Below, piece by piece: positions 5,847 through 6,212 of a DNA stretch of 6,212 nt. Within the stretch, counting starts at the first letter, position 1, and each line of letters begins with the position of its first letter. The notes under the pieces were generated by a model. It ran no database searches, had not been told where the DNA came from, and was given only the letters and a program-made list of their open reading frames with translations. This DNA comes from Nitrospira sp. UBA2083 (GTDB taxonomy: Bacteria; Nitrospirota; Nitrospiria; Nitrospirales; Nitrospiraceae): the NCBI GenBank assembly GCA_002331625.1, contig DCZN01000017.1, positions 1-6,212 on the forward strand. The letters run 5' to 3'. The position numbers were made by a program, and so were the translations under genes.

Positions 5847-6153
5847 GTTTGTGTTGCTACATGACACGCGTCTCGGTCTTGCCTCCAAAGCGAAACGTGT
5901 ATTTGGCGAGGGCACAGACCGAGTCCACTAAGGGTCTGCAGGCCGACACGCCGGGATCTCTCTCCGGTTCGCAGCCTCTTTCAACCCCCGAAAGGCGTTT
6001 GAGCGTAGCACCCATGCCTTCCGATACGCGGCAGCCCGCTATTTCATTGTGTCGCGGGCTTTGTACCGACGAATCCCTTGGCTCAGCTGCAGGGTTTGCG
6101 TTCAAGTTAACTAGTTGAGAAGAAGAGATAGATTAGGAAGAGAGGATAGGTTT
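5847..6153. other. Non-coding region between cld and tRNA-fMet
   Basis: These 307 bases hold no gene I can support; an 89-codon frame on + and an 82-codon frame on - lack ribosome sites and domain character. A 6-bp inverted repeat CAGACC/GGTCTG (5915-5920 and 5933-5938) and the possible terminator at 6033-6064 are visible. Bases 6119-6152 are almost all purine on this strand, making a pyrimidine-rich trailer just past the tRNA 3' end. A similar but shorter run lies just left of the degenerate copy (3219-3234). Confidence 0.55.
6033..6064 (+). terminator. Possible intrinsic terminator downstream of cld
   Basis: AGCCCGC (6033-6039) pairs perfectly with GCGGGCT (6054-6060) around a 14-base loop, followed by TTTGT. 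The stem is GC-rich, but the loop is long, the T-run is short and it lies about 190 bases past the cld stop. It is oriented to stop rightward transcription from cld before it runs antisense into the tRNA gene. Confidence 0.45.

Positions 6154-6212
<59 letters not shown>

Noticed and set aside
5849..6118. Frames of 82-89 codons on both strands after cld
   Set aside because: No ribosome sites and low-complexity, non-globular composition; both run through the possible terminator hairpin.

Overview
The window most likely comes from a Nitrospira-type nitrite oxidiser (phylum Nitrospirota). The main evidence is the gene at 5061-5846. It encodes a long-form, exported chlorite dismutase that I recognise from memory as close to the Nitrospira defluvii enzyme, with every known haem-pocket residue in place. 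The other genes do not identify the organism. No database search was run.

Left part (1-3007): the window opens with the last 23 codons of an unidentified gene with strongly G/C-ending codons, closed by a strong intrinsic terminator (114-152). After about 300 bases of non-coding sequence come two genes 24 bases apart on the + strand, probably one operon. The first encodes a 492-residue protein with one N-terminal membrane or lipoprotein anchor followed by TPR repeats. The second encodes a 344-residue protein with three predicted membrane helices, an unrecognised middle region and C-terminal TPRs. Charge patterns place both TPR regions outside the cytoplasm, so they may work together. Neither function is known to me.

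Middle (3008-3599): 592 bases with no convincing gene. It contains three collinear blocks matching the initiator tRNA at the right end of the window, on the same strand. I read this as a decayed, insertion-bearing tRNA-fMet copy or an old attachment-type duplication. A promoter-like site and an inverted repeat lie in or beside it.

Right part (3600-6212): a GlxA-type AraC-family regulator on the - strand is divergent from a small antibiotic-biosynthesis-monooxygenase-fold (ABM) protein. Cld follows 92 bases after the ABM gene. The ABM protein and Cld share the dimeric alpha+beta barrel superfamily fold. The regulator probably controls the ABM gene across their 103-base shared upstream region, and perhaps cld. 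A known role for Cld in nitrite oxidisers is removing chlorite made when nitrite oxidoreductase reduces chlorate. A possible terminator follows cld, and the window ends inside a tRNA-fMet gene on the - strand.

The most interesting structural point is that the regulator-ABM-cld block lies between an intact tRNA-fMet 3' end and a degenerate copy in the same orientation. This is the geometry expected of an island at a tRNA locus, but no integrase is visible.
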